From NCBI RefSeq assembly GCF_004345025.1, contig NZ_CP037745.1:2542001-2606000 (forward strand): 64,000 bases of DNA, in the 5' to 3' direction. The stretch comes from Rheinheimera sp. D18 (GTDB lineage: Bacteria; Pseudomonadota; Gammaproteobacteria; Enterobacterales; Alteromonadaceae). Under the pieces are notes generated by a model, which did not search any database, was not told the origin of the DNA, and saw nothing but the letters and a program-made list of their open reading frames with translations. Positions 8,011 through 16,583 of this stretch are shown here, in pieces. Position 1 is the first letter of the stretch. Every line of letters starts with the position of its first letter. A program made the translations under genes and the position numbers.

Positions 8011-8865
8011 ACCATACTCCGACCCTGTTTTCCGGATAAACTGGAACCACTGCAGGCGTTGATGAAAAACACGTTATTAGAGCAACCGGTGCTGTGGGCC
8101 GATGAAACAACAGTCAACGTGCTGGATGTGGAGAAAAGTAATTGCTACATGTGGGTGTACGGCTGCGGCCTCGAGTCATCAACGGGGGCTAAGCTGGTAC
8201 TGTTTGATTACCAGGATGGTCGTGGAGGTAAACATCCCAAAGCTTATCTTGATGGTTACAACGGGTATCTGCAGGTGGATGGCTATGCCGGCTATGAGCA
8301 AACGGAAGCGACCTTAGTCGGTTGCTGGGCGCACGCCAGGCGTAAGTTCGTCGAAGCACAAAAAGCCCATGGTAAAGGCAAAACCGGCAAAGCTGACTGG
8401 GCCATCCATCATATCCAGAAGCTGTATGCGCTGGAAAGTAACCTGAAAACTCAGAGCGCTGAAGTGAAATACCGAGAGCGACAGAAGGTCGCCAAGCCCT
8501 TGTTGCAACAACTGTTGGATTGGCTGGAGAAATCCAAAGACACCATTCCAACAGAAAGCCCGCTGGGTAAGGCCATCACCTACAGCCTGAATCAATGGCC
8601 GAAGCTGATACACTATCTGGATGATGGCAGATTGAATATCGACAACAACCGCGCCGAGCGTGCCATAAAGCCCTTCGTCATCGGCCGCAAAGCCTGGTTG
8701 TTTGCCAATACCACATCAGGAGCTAATGCCAGTGCAACACTTTACGGTTTGGTCGAAACAGCCAAAATCAACGGCCTCGAGCCGTCCGAATACCTGACCA
8801 GACTGTTTACCGAATTGCCACTAGCTGACACAGAAGAGAAACTCAGGAAGTTACTGCCGTTCTAA
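7999..8865 (+). pseudogene. IS66-family transposase TnpC, C-terminal half
   Basis: A 288-aa open frame holding the catalytic half of an IS66 TnpC transposase. The DDE residues are visible: Asp35 in WADETTVNVL, Asp94 in LQVDGYAGYE and Glu220 in NNRAERAIKPF. IS66 similarity starts near residue 13 (DKLEPLQALM). The earlier residues are read from flanking or junction DNA. Full TnpC proteins are about 510 aa, so the leucine-zipper, HTH and zinc-binding N-terminal part is missing, as are tnpA and tnpB. The fragment cannot transpose by itself. Confidence 0.88.
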
Positions 8866-8911
8866 ATCAACCAGCGACCACGCGAAAAGGTGTGGTTGCT
8901 GTTACGTTTAC
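8017..8911 (+). mobile_element. Partial IS66-family element, right end only
   Basis: The right end is defined at about 8911. Read inward on the minus strand the terminus is GTAAACGTAACAGCAACCAC, a plausible IS66-type terminal repeat starting GTAA, placed 46 bp after the tnpC stop. The left end, tnpA, tnpB and the first half of tnpC are absent. The right end interrupts pilW of cluster B; the broken left side faces a different truncated gene. No target duplication can be tested because the left end is gone. Confidence 0.78.
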
Positions 8912-8978
8912 TGATCATCAATGACAACAGCATGGCAATCAGCAGTTCTGACAGACTAAAACCTGCCGTGTTGCGCAT
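8912..8978 (-). pseudogene. pilW of cluster B, 5' fragment interrupted by IS66
   Basis: ATG at 8976-8978 encodes a prepilin start, MRNTAG before FSLSE, with Glu at +5 and the PilW-like helix LLIAMLLSLMI, which then runs directly into the IS66 terminal repeat. Translation would add 15 IS-encoded residues and stop at TAG within the element. It sits 5 bp after pilV, exactly as expected for pilW, so the rest of cluster B (pilW remainder, probably pilX, pilY1 and pilE) has been lost. Confidence 0.82.
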
Positions 8979-8983
8979 CAGAC

Positions 8984-9472
8984 CTACCCCCGGTTGGCTG
9001 TTATCAACAGGCCGGCTCTGTCAGCGCCTCTACGACAACCGGTTATTTGTTCTGGCTGCTGCGCCAGCCGGCGCCGCCAGGCCATCGTCAGCTGTATTGT
9101 CGCCCCCTGTGGCGTAACACAGACTGCAGCGTCGTGTAAGCCACCGGAGGGATGCTGCAAACGCAGCAATATACGATTTAGTTGAATGGCATTGATGTAT
9201 TCAGCAGAACAGCTGGCGGGTGGTAAACAAGCCGCCGGTCTGGAACCTTCGGTAAAAGCGGTAACTTCACTTAGCAGCGGCAGCAGCGCCCGGTTCGCCG
9301 CCAATTCGCTCACAACACTGTTACTCAGTGCCACAGCCTGAGTGCGTTGCAAAGCGTCCTGCACCTGTTTTATCGCCAGTGTCTGGCCTGCCAACACGCC
9401 AAGCAACCCCAGTTTTAAAATCAGCAGACTCACCAGCGCTTCGACCAGACTGAAACCATGTTGTAACTGCAT
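8984..9472 (-). CDS. PilV-type minor pilin (eroded cluster B)
   Basis: 162-aa prepilin. ATG at 9472 (MQLQHG before FSLVE) is chosen over 9496 because it matches the start of the cluster A homologue. Glu at +5, helix ALVSLLILKLGLLGVLAGQ, then VQDALQRTQAVALSN, nearly identical to cluster A PilV. The coding sequence is intact, yet its operon partners are deleted by the IS66 event, so it may be an orphan. Local base composition is richer in G+C than cluster A: the line at 9061 has 42 G+C in 60, against 34 in 60 at 6601. Confidence 0.82.
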   Translation of the reverse strand: MQLQHGFSLVEALVSLLILKLGLLGVLAGQTLAIKQVQDALQRTQAVALSNSVVSELAANRALLPLLSEVTAFTEGSRPAACLPPASCSAEYINAIQLNRILLRLQHPSGGLHDAAVCVTPQGATIQLTMAWRRRLAQQPEQITGCRRGADRAGLLITANRG

Positions 9473-9503
9473 ATCCGTATGCCCAAGGCCAATCAATTTA
9501 ACC

Positions 9504-9538
9504 TTAAAGTTACAACATTATTTCAAAAGATCAAATTT
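9504..9538 (-). promoter_or_regulatory. Upstream region shared with pilV of cluster A
   Basis: TTAAAGTTACAACATTATTT followed by GATCAAATTT matches 7072-7104 closely, at the same distance upstream of pilV. It fills the 75-bp gap between the cluster B pilV start and the cluster C pilE stop. It suggests the B promoter survives even though the operon is broken. Confidence 0.45.
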
Positions 9539-9547
9539 AAATGCTTT

Positions 9548-9961
9548 TTACCAGCAACGGTCGACATCCGCAGCAGTAAAACCGCCTTGCGCCCCCTTTT
9601 GTCCGGTATGTGTCAGCAGCAAAGTGCCACAGCCATCGCTTTGTATCGAGGTCGGCGCTGCACTAAGCCTGTAAGTTCGCTCAGCAACAGCCGCAAGCGC
9701 AAAAGTGTAACGCGCAGCCAGATCGTTGCGGCATTGCAAATTAGGCAGTACAAAACCATTTGGATTGTAGCGCATATTCTGTGTGTAGCTGCGCTCCATA
9801 ACTTGTGATAGTTCCATTAAACACGCTTGGGCGGCAGTGCGGTTTGATGTTAATACATAGTCACGATAAGACGGGAAAGCGACAGATGCCAGAATTCCTA
9901 TTATCAATACGACTATCATCACTTCTACCAGCGAAAACCCTGTTTGTTTGTTTTTATTCAT
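9548..9961 (-). CDS. pilE: Type IV minor pilin PilE (cluster C)
   Basis: 137-aa prepilin. Leader MNKNKQTG is cut before FSLVE, Glu at +5, helix [19 protein letters not shown], then the PilE motif [16 protein letters not shown]-terminal Cys pair (DGCGTL and VDRCW) forms the likely D-loop. It is the last gene of the operon fimT-pilV-pilW-pilX-pilY1-pilE and overlaps the 3' end of pilY1 by 8 bp, so translation is coupled. Its role is as a minor pilin bridging the major pilin and the PilY1-containing tip. Confidence 0.92.
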   Translation of the reverse strand: MNKNKQTGFSLVEVMIVVLIIGILASVAFPSYRDYVLTSNRTAAQACLMELSQVMERSYTQNMRYNPNGFVLPNLQCRNDLAARYTFALAAVAERTYRLSAAPTSIQSDGCGTLLLTHTGQKGAQGGFTAADVDRCW

Positions 9962-12900
9962 TAGTTAACTCCCGCCAAGTCAAGCGACGTCCCAGCGCAA
10001 CCACATTTATTGGTCGGCTTGGTGGTGTTGATGCATCACCCTGGCCAGACACTTCGGTGTAAATTGGTTTGCCATCTTTGTCCTCAGTTTTAATTACGGT
10101 GTAGCCAACCGTTGGTGCTGCTGTTTTTACACCGCTAGTCGGCACACCGTTAGAAAAATTAGCCGTATTAAAGAAATTGCGTTTTAAGCGCCCACCTTTA
10201 TAAGGGTCTATCGCCATACGCCAACTTATACCTCCGGCTAAACAGGGATCATCATCAGGTTTCAGCGTGTTGATAACCAGCACGTTATCTATCATCAAAG
10301 GAGGTAACACTACGCGCTCACCACCGGCACCCAAATCAATGTACCAGCCTTTTTCAGCACTCTGTAGTGCAGTACTTGATTCCAGAGCACGATAATCGCC
10401 GCTTTCCTGATAAGTTCTGGCTTTTAAATTACTTCGGGTGAGTGTTATGGCGGTGTTATTTTCACCGGTTTCATCAACAAAACCATAAATGGTCTGCTTA
10501 CTGGTACTGGTTTTATCCGTCACCGATAAATAACTGCCTGTACCAAACATAACCCAGGTTTTACCGGTACTAGGCTCACGACTAATAGAAATACCAGAGG
10601 TTATTGGTTGGGGTTCAGTCCCTATTTTAGCAGTGAATATAGGAGAGTTGCTGTTAGCTAGTCCCCATTGGCTGGTATTTGATTTGCTAATATCGAACTT
10701 CCAGATATTACCCTGATAATCGCCAGCATAGACATAATCTACATTGCCATCTAAGTCCATGTCCCAACTTTCCAGCTGAGCAAAACCATTAGGGGCAGCA
10801 CTAGAGGTTGGCAAAGCAATTTTTTTAATCGTTGCGCCAGTGGCTAAATTAAATACCAGAATGCCACCTTTATTAGTGCTGTTGTTATAGCCATAGCCAA
10901 TAATACCTATCCACTTACCATCATTAGCTCTGGCAATTAGCACCTTCCCCGTGTTCTGACCTAGTTCAGGGTGTGATACCTCCCATAATGGCGTAATTTC
11001 CGCCGGATTCGTGGCGTCCAAAGCAAAGATACTATTTGTACTACCCGCTGCACCACGGCCCAGTGTGCCCAGCACTAATGTTTTCCATTTTGCACCGGTA
11101 CCACCGATATCAACATAGGCATCGCCCGCTGCTAGAACACCATCAACATAATATTGATGCTGATAATCCGGATCGGCCAGATGCTTTAATCTTGGCAATA
11201 CAGCTTTAGGCACATAGGCGAATAATTCTTTACCTGCCCCGGCACCTAAATTTGCATTATCGCTAAAAGCATGCAGCATACCGTCATTTGTACCAACATA
11301 AACTACGCCTTTACGTGCTTTATTGGCTTCTATATGAGCTAAATAAGAGGCTGACTCAGGCCAGCCGTTACGATGGTAGTTTTTACGCTCAGCAGCACCA
11401 ACGTATAAAGGCGCTGAGTGGGCAATATCACCAAGTAACGAACTGCGTGTACGAAACACACCATTAGTTTTACCAATCTCTGACGACTGATCTCCACGTA
11501 AATAATTAACTAGTTTTTCTTTATTATTGATTTCAGCAGTTGTCGTCAGTGCTAATTCTGTTGTGGTGACCTCTGTCGCCTTAAAATCACTAAGTGTAGT
11601 GCCTTTAAAGTACTTTATATTACGGACGTCGTGACTTGGTATACCTTCTGATGCTTTCCAGGCTATTTTCATGCCGTTATCAGCATCGTAAGTCCATAAG
11701 TCACCTGACCAGTCATCCCCTTTGTATCGGCCCTGAAATATCTTAGCGCCCGTTTGTGAGCTAGTACTTACACCCCCAAGGTTAGATGCCGAGCCAGTAC
11801 CCGAATTCATCTGCTGCAAAGCTTTGGCTAGTTTGCCAGCAAACTCCCCGGCTTCGCTGGCGTTAAAGAAACCGCCCCGGCTATTTACCGCGGCATGCAG
11901 TAAATCATCTAATTTTGCCGAGTCACGGGCGGCCGGATTAGGCCATTTAATCTCGGTTTTATTTTTTATCGCATCAAAAGCCGCATCTGGATTACTTGGA
12001 TAGAGTTCAGTGGGTATACCCAAGGACACACCAAAGGTAGTCATATTCTGCCAAAATGCCGGATTGTATTCTTTATCATTTACCGGAACTAAATTATCCA
12101 CTAAAGGTAATAAATCGTTTTTCCAGTAATGCATAGCAATATCGGCCAGCGTGTTACTGTACTCATCTTTAAATGGATCGCTGGATTTATACTGGCCAGT
12201 TTCCGTACCGGGCCCCGGAATTAGCGGACCATCATCTTTATCCGCGTTATCTACGCCGCTGTAATCATCATTGTAGTAACCATCGGTCATTAATATAGTA
12301 AAGCTTTGCCGGCAGGTACGGATCTTGCTATCTTCATCTGACGGATTGTCACGCCAAGGCTTGTTTTGCTGAAAATATTTACCGGCAGCATCTAATGCCG
12401 TTCTTAAAGGAGTACCGCCAGAAGCACCTTGAGAATATAGTGAATTATAAAATCCACTGCGCCCGGTACCACTGAACTCAGTAACATCCGTTTTAACCAA
12501 ACCAGAATGGTTCAGAGCACCATAACCAACACGCATCTCCGGTTTTAATTTTTCATGCGCGAAGGCTTCACCTATCGCCCACTTAGAGGTTTGAATACGG
12601 GTTCTATAAAACGCAAACCAGTTAGCAAATTTTTGCTTCTCGGTATCGGACACTTTTTTATAGTCGTAGCACCTGTCATCATAAATGCCATGAGTACAAC
12701 TTGAGTTATAAGTGTAGTAAAACGCATGGCCGGCTTTGCCATTCGGGCTGATAGTAAAACCGGTACGCCAGGAATTATTAAACGCGGCCTGATAATAAAA
12801 ATCATCCATTATTGCGCGGTAATTAGTTTCCAGGTTGATCGTGCCGCTAGATGGATCATAACCGTTAATCGGTGCTGCCTTAAAACTTACTTCATCCATA

Positions 12901-13298
12901 ACGCTGCCATCAGCTTTTCTCGGCCGATCATATTTTTCATTTGGATTAAAGTAAGATTTATTCTGAGCAGATGACGCCAGATAGCGCTTACCGGTCATAT
13001 CATAATAACAAGTGTTGTTGGCTCCCGCATAACTGCCTGCGCCTTTACAGACTTCAGTAAAATATCTCGGATCCCATGAGTACTTCTCCAGCTCACCTAC
13101 CAAGCTGTCTGGGGTAAAGCCCCAGCGCATAGACCCGGAATCATCAATAACAAACAGAATATTCGGTGGCAAGCCCGTCGCAGTTTGCAACGGGTTGTCG
13201 GCAATACTAATAGTATTTGCGGCAGCTTCACCTATTGCCATTCCCAGGGCGGAGCACAGCAGTACACAACTGAATTTACCAGAAAGCAGGCTTTTCAT
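9954..13298 (-). CDS. pilY1: Type IV pilus tip adhesin/assembly factor PilY1
   Basis: 1114-aa secreted protein. Signal peptide ~1-27; a VWA-like region opens with [13 protein letters not shown], giving a MIDAS DxSxS at Asp52-Ser54-Ser56, and MTDGYYND lies near 337. The C-terminal half is the PilY1 beta-propeller ([14 protein letters not shown] strands) with a calcium loop DMDLDGNVD near 844-852 followed by [15 protein letters not shown]. In Pseudomonas, PilY1 caps the pilus, needs calcium for the extension/retraction balance and takes part in surface sensing. Its start shares one base with the pilX stop, and its end overlaps pilE. Confidence 0.94.
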   Translation of the reverse strand: MKSLLSGKFSCVLLCSALGMAIGEAAANTISIADNPLQTATGLPPNILFVIDDSGSMRWGFTPDSLVGELEKYSWDPRYFTEVCKGAGSYAGANNTCYYDMTGKRYLASSAQNKSYFNPNEKYDRPRKADGSVMDEVSFKAAPINGYDPSSGTINLETNYRAIMDDFYYQAAFNNSWRTGFTISPNGKAGHAFYYTYNSSCTHGIYDDRCYDYKKVSDTEKQKFANWFAFYRTRIQTSKWAIGEAFAHEKLKPEMRVGYGALNHSGLVKTDVTEFSGTGRSGFYNSLYSQGASGGTPLRTALDAAGKYFQQNKPWRDNPSDEDSKIRTCRQSFTILMTDGYYNDDYSGVDNADKDDGPLIPGPGTETGQYKSSDPFKDEYSNTLADIAMHYWKNDLLPLVDNLVPVNDKEYNPAFWQNMTTFGVSLGIPTELYPSNPDAAFDAIKNKTEIKWPNPAARDSAKLDDLLHAAVNSRGGFFNASEAGEFAGKLAKALQQMNSGTGSASNLGGVSTSSQTGAKIFQGRYKGDDWSGDLWTYDADNGMKIAWKASEGIPSHDVRNIKYFKGTTLSDFKATEVTTTELALTTTAEINNKEKLVNYLRGDQSSEIGKTNGVFRTRSSLLGDIAHSAPLYVGAAERKNYHRNGWPESASYLAHIEANKARKGVVYVGTNDGMLHAFSDNANLGAGAGKELFAYVPKAVLPRLKHLADPDYQHQYYVDGVLAAGDAYVDIGGTGAKWKTLVLGTLGRGAAGSTNSIFALDATNPAEITPLWEVSHPELGQNTGKVLIARANDGKWIGIIGYGYNNSTNKGGILVFNLATGATIKKIALPTSSAAPNGFAQLESWDMDLDGNVDYVYAGDYQGNIWKFDISKSNTSQWGLANSNSPIFTAKIGTEPQPITSGISISREPSTGKTWVMFGTGSYLSVTDKTSTSKQTIYGFVDETGENNTAITLTRSNLKARTYQESGDYRALESSTALQSAEKGWYIDLGAGGERVVLPPLMIDNVLVINTLKPDDDPCLAGGISWRMAIDPYKGGRLKRNFFNTANFSNGVPTSGVKTAAPTVGYTVIKTEDKDGKPIYTEVSGQGDASTPPSRPINVVALGRRLTWRELTNE

Positions 13299-13798
13299 TA
13301 CAACGGTACTCCTATAGTGGTTTGCAACATGACTACAGCACGGCCAACGGCCGGTGCTGTACGCGCTGTTATTCTGAAGGCTTCCATTTCGCAGTCTACC
13401 GCCGGGTTAGCTGAAACAGCCCGGCAACCGGCAGAACTTTGATACAAGCCTAAATGTTCAATAATAAATTGGGTTGCTGGCATCTCGGCTGAATCAGCGG
13501 CACGGGCTTGCCATACTGTTGCAGGATCAACCCAGTAATCAGGAGTTGTAGCCGTAATTATGCGCTCTGGCAGTAAGTTTGGCGTTGCCAGCTCATTGGC
13601 TTCAACCAAACGTTCGGCGGCAAATATAGTGGCTTCTACGGCTTGTAGTGAGAGCTCTTTGTCGTATAAGTTAGCTGTCATTTTTTCCTGCACACCCGCA
13701 TTTCGCATTGAAGTTATTGCTAAAGTGCTAATAGCTAACAATAACAACAGTGCCACTATCAGTGCGACTCCACGATGCTTTGCAATTGAATGGGTCAT
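13298..13798 (-). CDS. pilX: PilX-type minor pilin (cluster C)
   Basis: 166 aa with the PilX N-terminal pattern: KHRG then VALIVALLLLLAISTLAIT, without Glu at +5, followed by SMRNAGVQEKMTANLYDKELSLQAVE. The rest is an extracellular pilin-like domain. PilX is the GspK-like member of the tip complex with PilV and PilW. It is translated 11 bp after pilW and overlaps the pilY1 start by one base (TAATG). Confidence 0.88.
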   Translation of the reverse strand: MTHSIAKHRGVALIVALLLLLAISTLAITSMRNAGVQEKMTANLYDKELSLQAVEATIFAAERLVEANELATPNLLPERIITATTPDYWVDPATVWQARAADSAEMPATQFIIEHLGLYQSSAGCRAVSANPAVDCEMEAFRITARTAPAVGRAVVMLQTTIGVPL

Positions 13799-13809
13799 TT
13801 TCTACTCCA

Positions 13810-14796
13810 CTAGCGATTACGCAAATTAATCATATAAGTAAACGTCAAGGCATCTGCGGCCAGTTGCACATTAGCCGGTGCAACCATTTGCAACTGCACT
13901 TGAACTGCAATAACGTCTGACCACTGAGCTACATTGTCTGCAGCCCGCAAAGCGGTATTGGTGCTTTCCAGATAACGAAAAGTTAATTGTTGAACACCGC
14001 GTAATATCTCATCCGTTGCCAGTGCGGTATTATTGCCGGTGCGTCGTGGGGTCCCGCGGTATAAACTGCGCACGCCGTTTGCTGCGCCGATATACCAGGA
14101 TACAGCTTCAAACCGGGTTAACATGGCGTTATTGCCAAAACGGTGCGGCGAGCCGTTAGTAGTACATACCGTTGGAAACCCCAGGCCTTTACTGCAATTG
14201 CCCGGAGTCTGAGAGCCGCCGGTATTATGCACAACAGTTTGGTTAGGCGCATTTGGCCCTGTCATCTGAAAAATCGCGGTATGGTTGTCATCACAGGCCA
14301 TAACAATATCGCCCCGCGCTAAACCATGATTGGCCCGGTTTACAAATAACACAGCTGAGGAGGCGTTAGGCTGGTGATCATGAATCGATACGCTAGTGCC
14401 ACCACCGAACATAAGTTGAATTGCCTCAGAATTATTGACCGGTGCTGGCGAACCCAAGGCAGTCGGTACATTAGCAGCCGTGTAACCCAGAATACCCGCC
14501 TGATTAGCTTGCCAGTTCGCCCACCAAGCTGTGCCTGCATTGTTGAGTACATTGGAAACACTGCCGTTATTGGTACAGCCTGAAAAACCTGCGCTTCGAA
14601 TATCATGCGCCATCAACTGAAAGGCAATGCGGGCATTTTCCTGCATACTCGATAACGCTTCGTTAACACGGTAAGTTGTTTGGTTTGCAATAAACACCCC
14701 GGTTACACCGCCAATAAGTACTAAACCCAGTACCATAGCGATCATCAGTTCAACCAGAGTTAAACCCTGCTGTTTCACCCAATATAGTGCTTTCAT
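13810..14796 (-). CDS. pilW: PilW-type minor pilin (cluster C)
   Basis: 328-aa prepilin with leader ending KQQG before LTLVE and Glu at +5, helix LMIAMVLGLVLIGGVTGVFI, and the family segment ALSSMQENARIAFQLMAHDIRSAGFSGC. It forms the tip complex with PilV, PilX and PilE that supports PilY1 surface display. Its ATG shares one base with the pilV stop at 14796. The first mature residue is Leu where Phe is usual; this is tolerated by prepilin peptidase in some PilW proteins. Confidence 0.9.
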   Translation of the reverse strand: MKALYWVKQQGLTLVELMIAMVLGLVLIGGVTGVFIANQTTYRVNEALSSMQENARIAFQLMAHDIRSAGFSGCTNNGSVSNVLNNAGTAWWANWQANQAGILGYTAANVPTALGSPAPVNNSEAIQLMFGGGTSVSIHDHQPNASSAVLFVNRANHGLARGDIVMACDDNHTAIFQMTGPNAPNQTVVHNTGGSQTPGNCSKGLGFPTVCTTNGSPHRFGNNAMLTRFEAVSWYIGAANGVRSLYRGTPRRTGNNTALATDEILRGVQQLTFRYLESTNTALRAADNVAQWSDVIAVQVQLQMVAPANVQLAADALTFTYMINLRNR

Positions 14797-15233
14797 TACA
14801 ACGTCACCCTGTAGTTTAATTGCATCGCATCACTGCCTTGCACACCCCGGCTATCATCCCAGCGCACATTAATGAGTACTTCGCTGCCATTTACCGCCGC
14901 AATTAAACAAGCGCTCTGCCCCAGCCGTAATTTTAAGTGATCTGCCCATACTTTATGCTGACTGCCACCATCTTCGCAGTTACCAAGGTATTCATTGCGG
15001 GCTCTGGCGGTACCCAGTCGTTCAGCTGCGACATTTGCACGCATATTTTCACCCAGGCTATGCGCGACAAGGGTTGCTACAGTGCGTTCGTGTGCACTTT
15101 GCACATTTCGAACACCACTGCTTTGCAGCGCGGCGACGCCAAGCAGACCAATGCCCAAAACCAAAACAGCTATCATCACTTCTAACAAAGAAACGCCGCG
15201 TTGTGTTTTAAGCGATAAGACAGATTTATGCAC
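14796..15233 (-). CDS. pilV: PilV-type minor pilin (cluster C)
   Basis: 145-aa prepilin: leader ending TQRG before VSLLE, Glu at +5, helix VMIAVLVLGIGLLGVAALQ, then SSGVRNVQSAHERTVATLVAHSLGENMRAN, a typical PilV signature. It overlaps the fimT stop by 8 bp and the pilW start by 1 bp. It is clearly more diverged from the PilV proteins of clusters A and B than those are from each other. Confidence 0.9.
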   Translation of the reverse strand: MHKSVLSLKTQRGVSLLEVMIAVLVLGIGLLGVAALQSSGVRNVQSAHERTVATLVAHSLGENMRANVAAERLGTARARNEYLGNCEDGGSQHKVWADHLKLRLGQSACLIAAVNGSEVLINVRWDDSRGVQGSDAMQLNYRVTL

Positions 15234-15747
15234 AGGTCGTTACTCCTCTGGTAATACTAATACTGCCACCGGCTACAAAATTTAACGTCCGGGTATTGTC
15301 GGTAACAGCTGAAGAGGTAGTGCAAACCCGCAGACTAGAAGCAAATCCAGCACCATTATTGTCACGGACTAAACCTGCACCGGTAAATACAATATTTGTC
15401 GCCGCCGGGCCTGAAATATTTAAACCACTGGCCACTCGGCCCTGTGCGACAATATCATTACCCACTATTACCAACCAATTGTCCCAGTCAGCGCTCGCGG
15501 CACAGCTTGTACCATCTGTAGTGGCACACAGCATTACGTTTTGTGAGCGTTTGATAGCTTCACTTCGTGCCATATGAAAAGCAGACAATAATTGATTAGT
15601 CGCGCTGGTTAATCGGTTCCCCTGCACCAAACTATTAAAAGACGGTACAGCGACGGTAGCGACGATTGCCAAGACCGCAATGGCTACCATTAATTCAACC
15701 AGAGTAAAACCGGCTCGCGCTTTAGTTAGTGCTATTACACGGCACAT
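15226..15747 (-). CDS. fimT: FimT/FimU-type minor pseudopilin (cluster C)
   Basis: 173-aa GspH/FimT-family prepilin. A 13-residue leader (MCRVIALTKARAG) precedes FTLVE with Glu at +5 and helix LMVAIAVLAIVATVAVPSF. The conserved TSATNQLLSAFHMARSEAIKRSQ segment and a late Cys pair are present. A CAGGAA sequence lies 8 nt before the ATG. It is the first gene of the cluster C operon and corresponds to fimU of Pseudomonas. A pair of 12-bp direct repeats lies 90-120 bp upstream. Confidence 0.9.
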   Translation of the reverse strand: MCRVIALTKARAGFTLVELMVAIAVLAIVATVAVPSFNSLVQGNRLTSATNQLLSAFHMARSEAIKRSQNVMLCATTDGTSCAASADWDNWLVIVGNDIVAQGRVASGLNISGPAATNIVFTGAGLVRDNNGAGFASSLRVCTTSSAVTDNTRTLNFVAGGSISITRGVTTCA

Positions 15748-15837
15748 AATGATTCCTGTAAGTTAACGGCAAATTTTAAGAATAAATTTTACTGCTTTAC
15801 CCTAGCAAGGGTTGCTTTGCCAAACCAGTAGATTCTG

Positions 15838-15869
15838 GATAAGTGGTTATTTCAGCCGATAAGTGGTTA
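15838..15869 (-). promoter_or_regulatory. Two identical 12-bp direct repeats before the pilus operon
   Basis: GATAAGTGGTTA occurs at 15838-15849 and again at 15858-15869, a 20-bp period (two DNA turns), in the 119-bp gap between algR and fimT; the second copy covers the algR stop codon. LytTR-domain regulators such as AlgR bind pairs of direct repeats at about this spacing. The repeat is a candidate site for the adjacent regulator. It does not match the published Pseudomonas AlgR consensus by eye. Confidence 0.5.
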
Positions 15870-16583
15870 GCATAGTGATAACTGCTGCTTTACTCTGGCT
15901 AAAGCGCGGCGGCTAACTTCAAGTTTATCTGCGACATTGTCCAGCAGTATATAGTGCGTACCATCGGCCATTGTTTGCAGCGATCTAAACCAGGCTTTGT
16001 TAATTAAACAATTGCGGTGAATACGCAACAGCTGCTGTGGGTACTGTTGCTCAAGCTGCGTTAAACTTAAATCCAGCAAAGCAGAGCCTTCTGTAAATAC
16101 CATTCGGGTGTATTTTTGGTCGGCTGTAAAGTAATACACGGCGCTTAGCTTAGTTTGGCGTTGTTGCTGGCCAAGCTGATAACTTATCTGTACCGCTTTG
16201 TCGCTGCTTTTATCCAAGTGCGCCCTTGTCAGCGCGCCTACTTTTTGCAACGCTAATGCAAGTCGCTCTTGTGAAACCGGCTTTAGTAAATAATCACTGG
16301 GGCTAGCTTCATAAGCTGCTAATGCATGTTGTGGGTGCGCGGTAACAAAGATCACTGCAGGTGGGACCGGTAACTGCAATATCTGACAACCTAACTCAAT
16401 ACCAGACTGCCCCGGCATAGCAATATCCAGCAACACCAACTCAGGTTGCAATTGCTGAATATATTCCAGCGCTTGCACTGCTGTTTCTGCTTGTGCAACA
16501 CATTGGTGTTCTGGAAACTGTGCCAGCAGTCGCACTAAACGCGATCGAGCCAGTGGTTCATCATCAACAATAAGAATACGCAT
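15867..16583 (-). CDS. LytTR-family response regulator, AlgR-like
   Basis: 238 aa. The receiver domain (1-~120) has acidic Asp7-Asp8, phosphoacceptor Asp53 in LLDIAMPG, Thr81 and Lys101 in LLKP. A LytTR DNA-binding domain follows (~135-236; YYFTADQKYTRM, LLRIHRNCLIN). This domain order is that of AlgR, which in Pseudomonas directly activates the fimU-pilVWXY1Y2E operon. The same operon type starts 119 bp downstream here. Its start overlaps the stop of the sensor gene, so the pair is co-translated. A role in pilus tip gene control is inferred from linkage. Confidence 0.88.
   Translation of the reverse strand: MRILIVDDEPLARSRLVRLLAQFPEHQCVAQAETAVQALEYIQQLQPELVLLDIAMPGQSGIELGCQILQLPVPPAVIFVTAHPQHALAAYEASPSDYLLKPVSQERLALALQKVGALTRAHLDKSSDKAVQISYQLGQQQRQTKLSAVYYFTADQKYTRMVFTEGSALLDLSLTQLEQQYPQQLLRIHRNCLINKAWFRSLQTMADGTHYILLDNVADKLEVSRRALARVKQQLSLC

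Noticed and set aside
8189-8613. Minus-strand open frames inside tnpC
   Set aside because: Antisense to a clear IS66 transposase and with no family features.
9342-10062. Plus-strand open frames over pilV-B, pilE and pilY1
   Set aside because: They are opposite to prepilin genes with clear signals and show no ribosome-binding sites or motifs.
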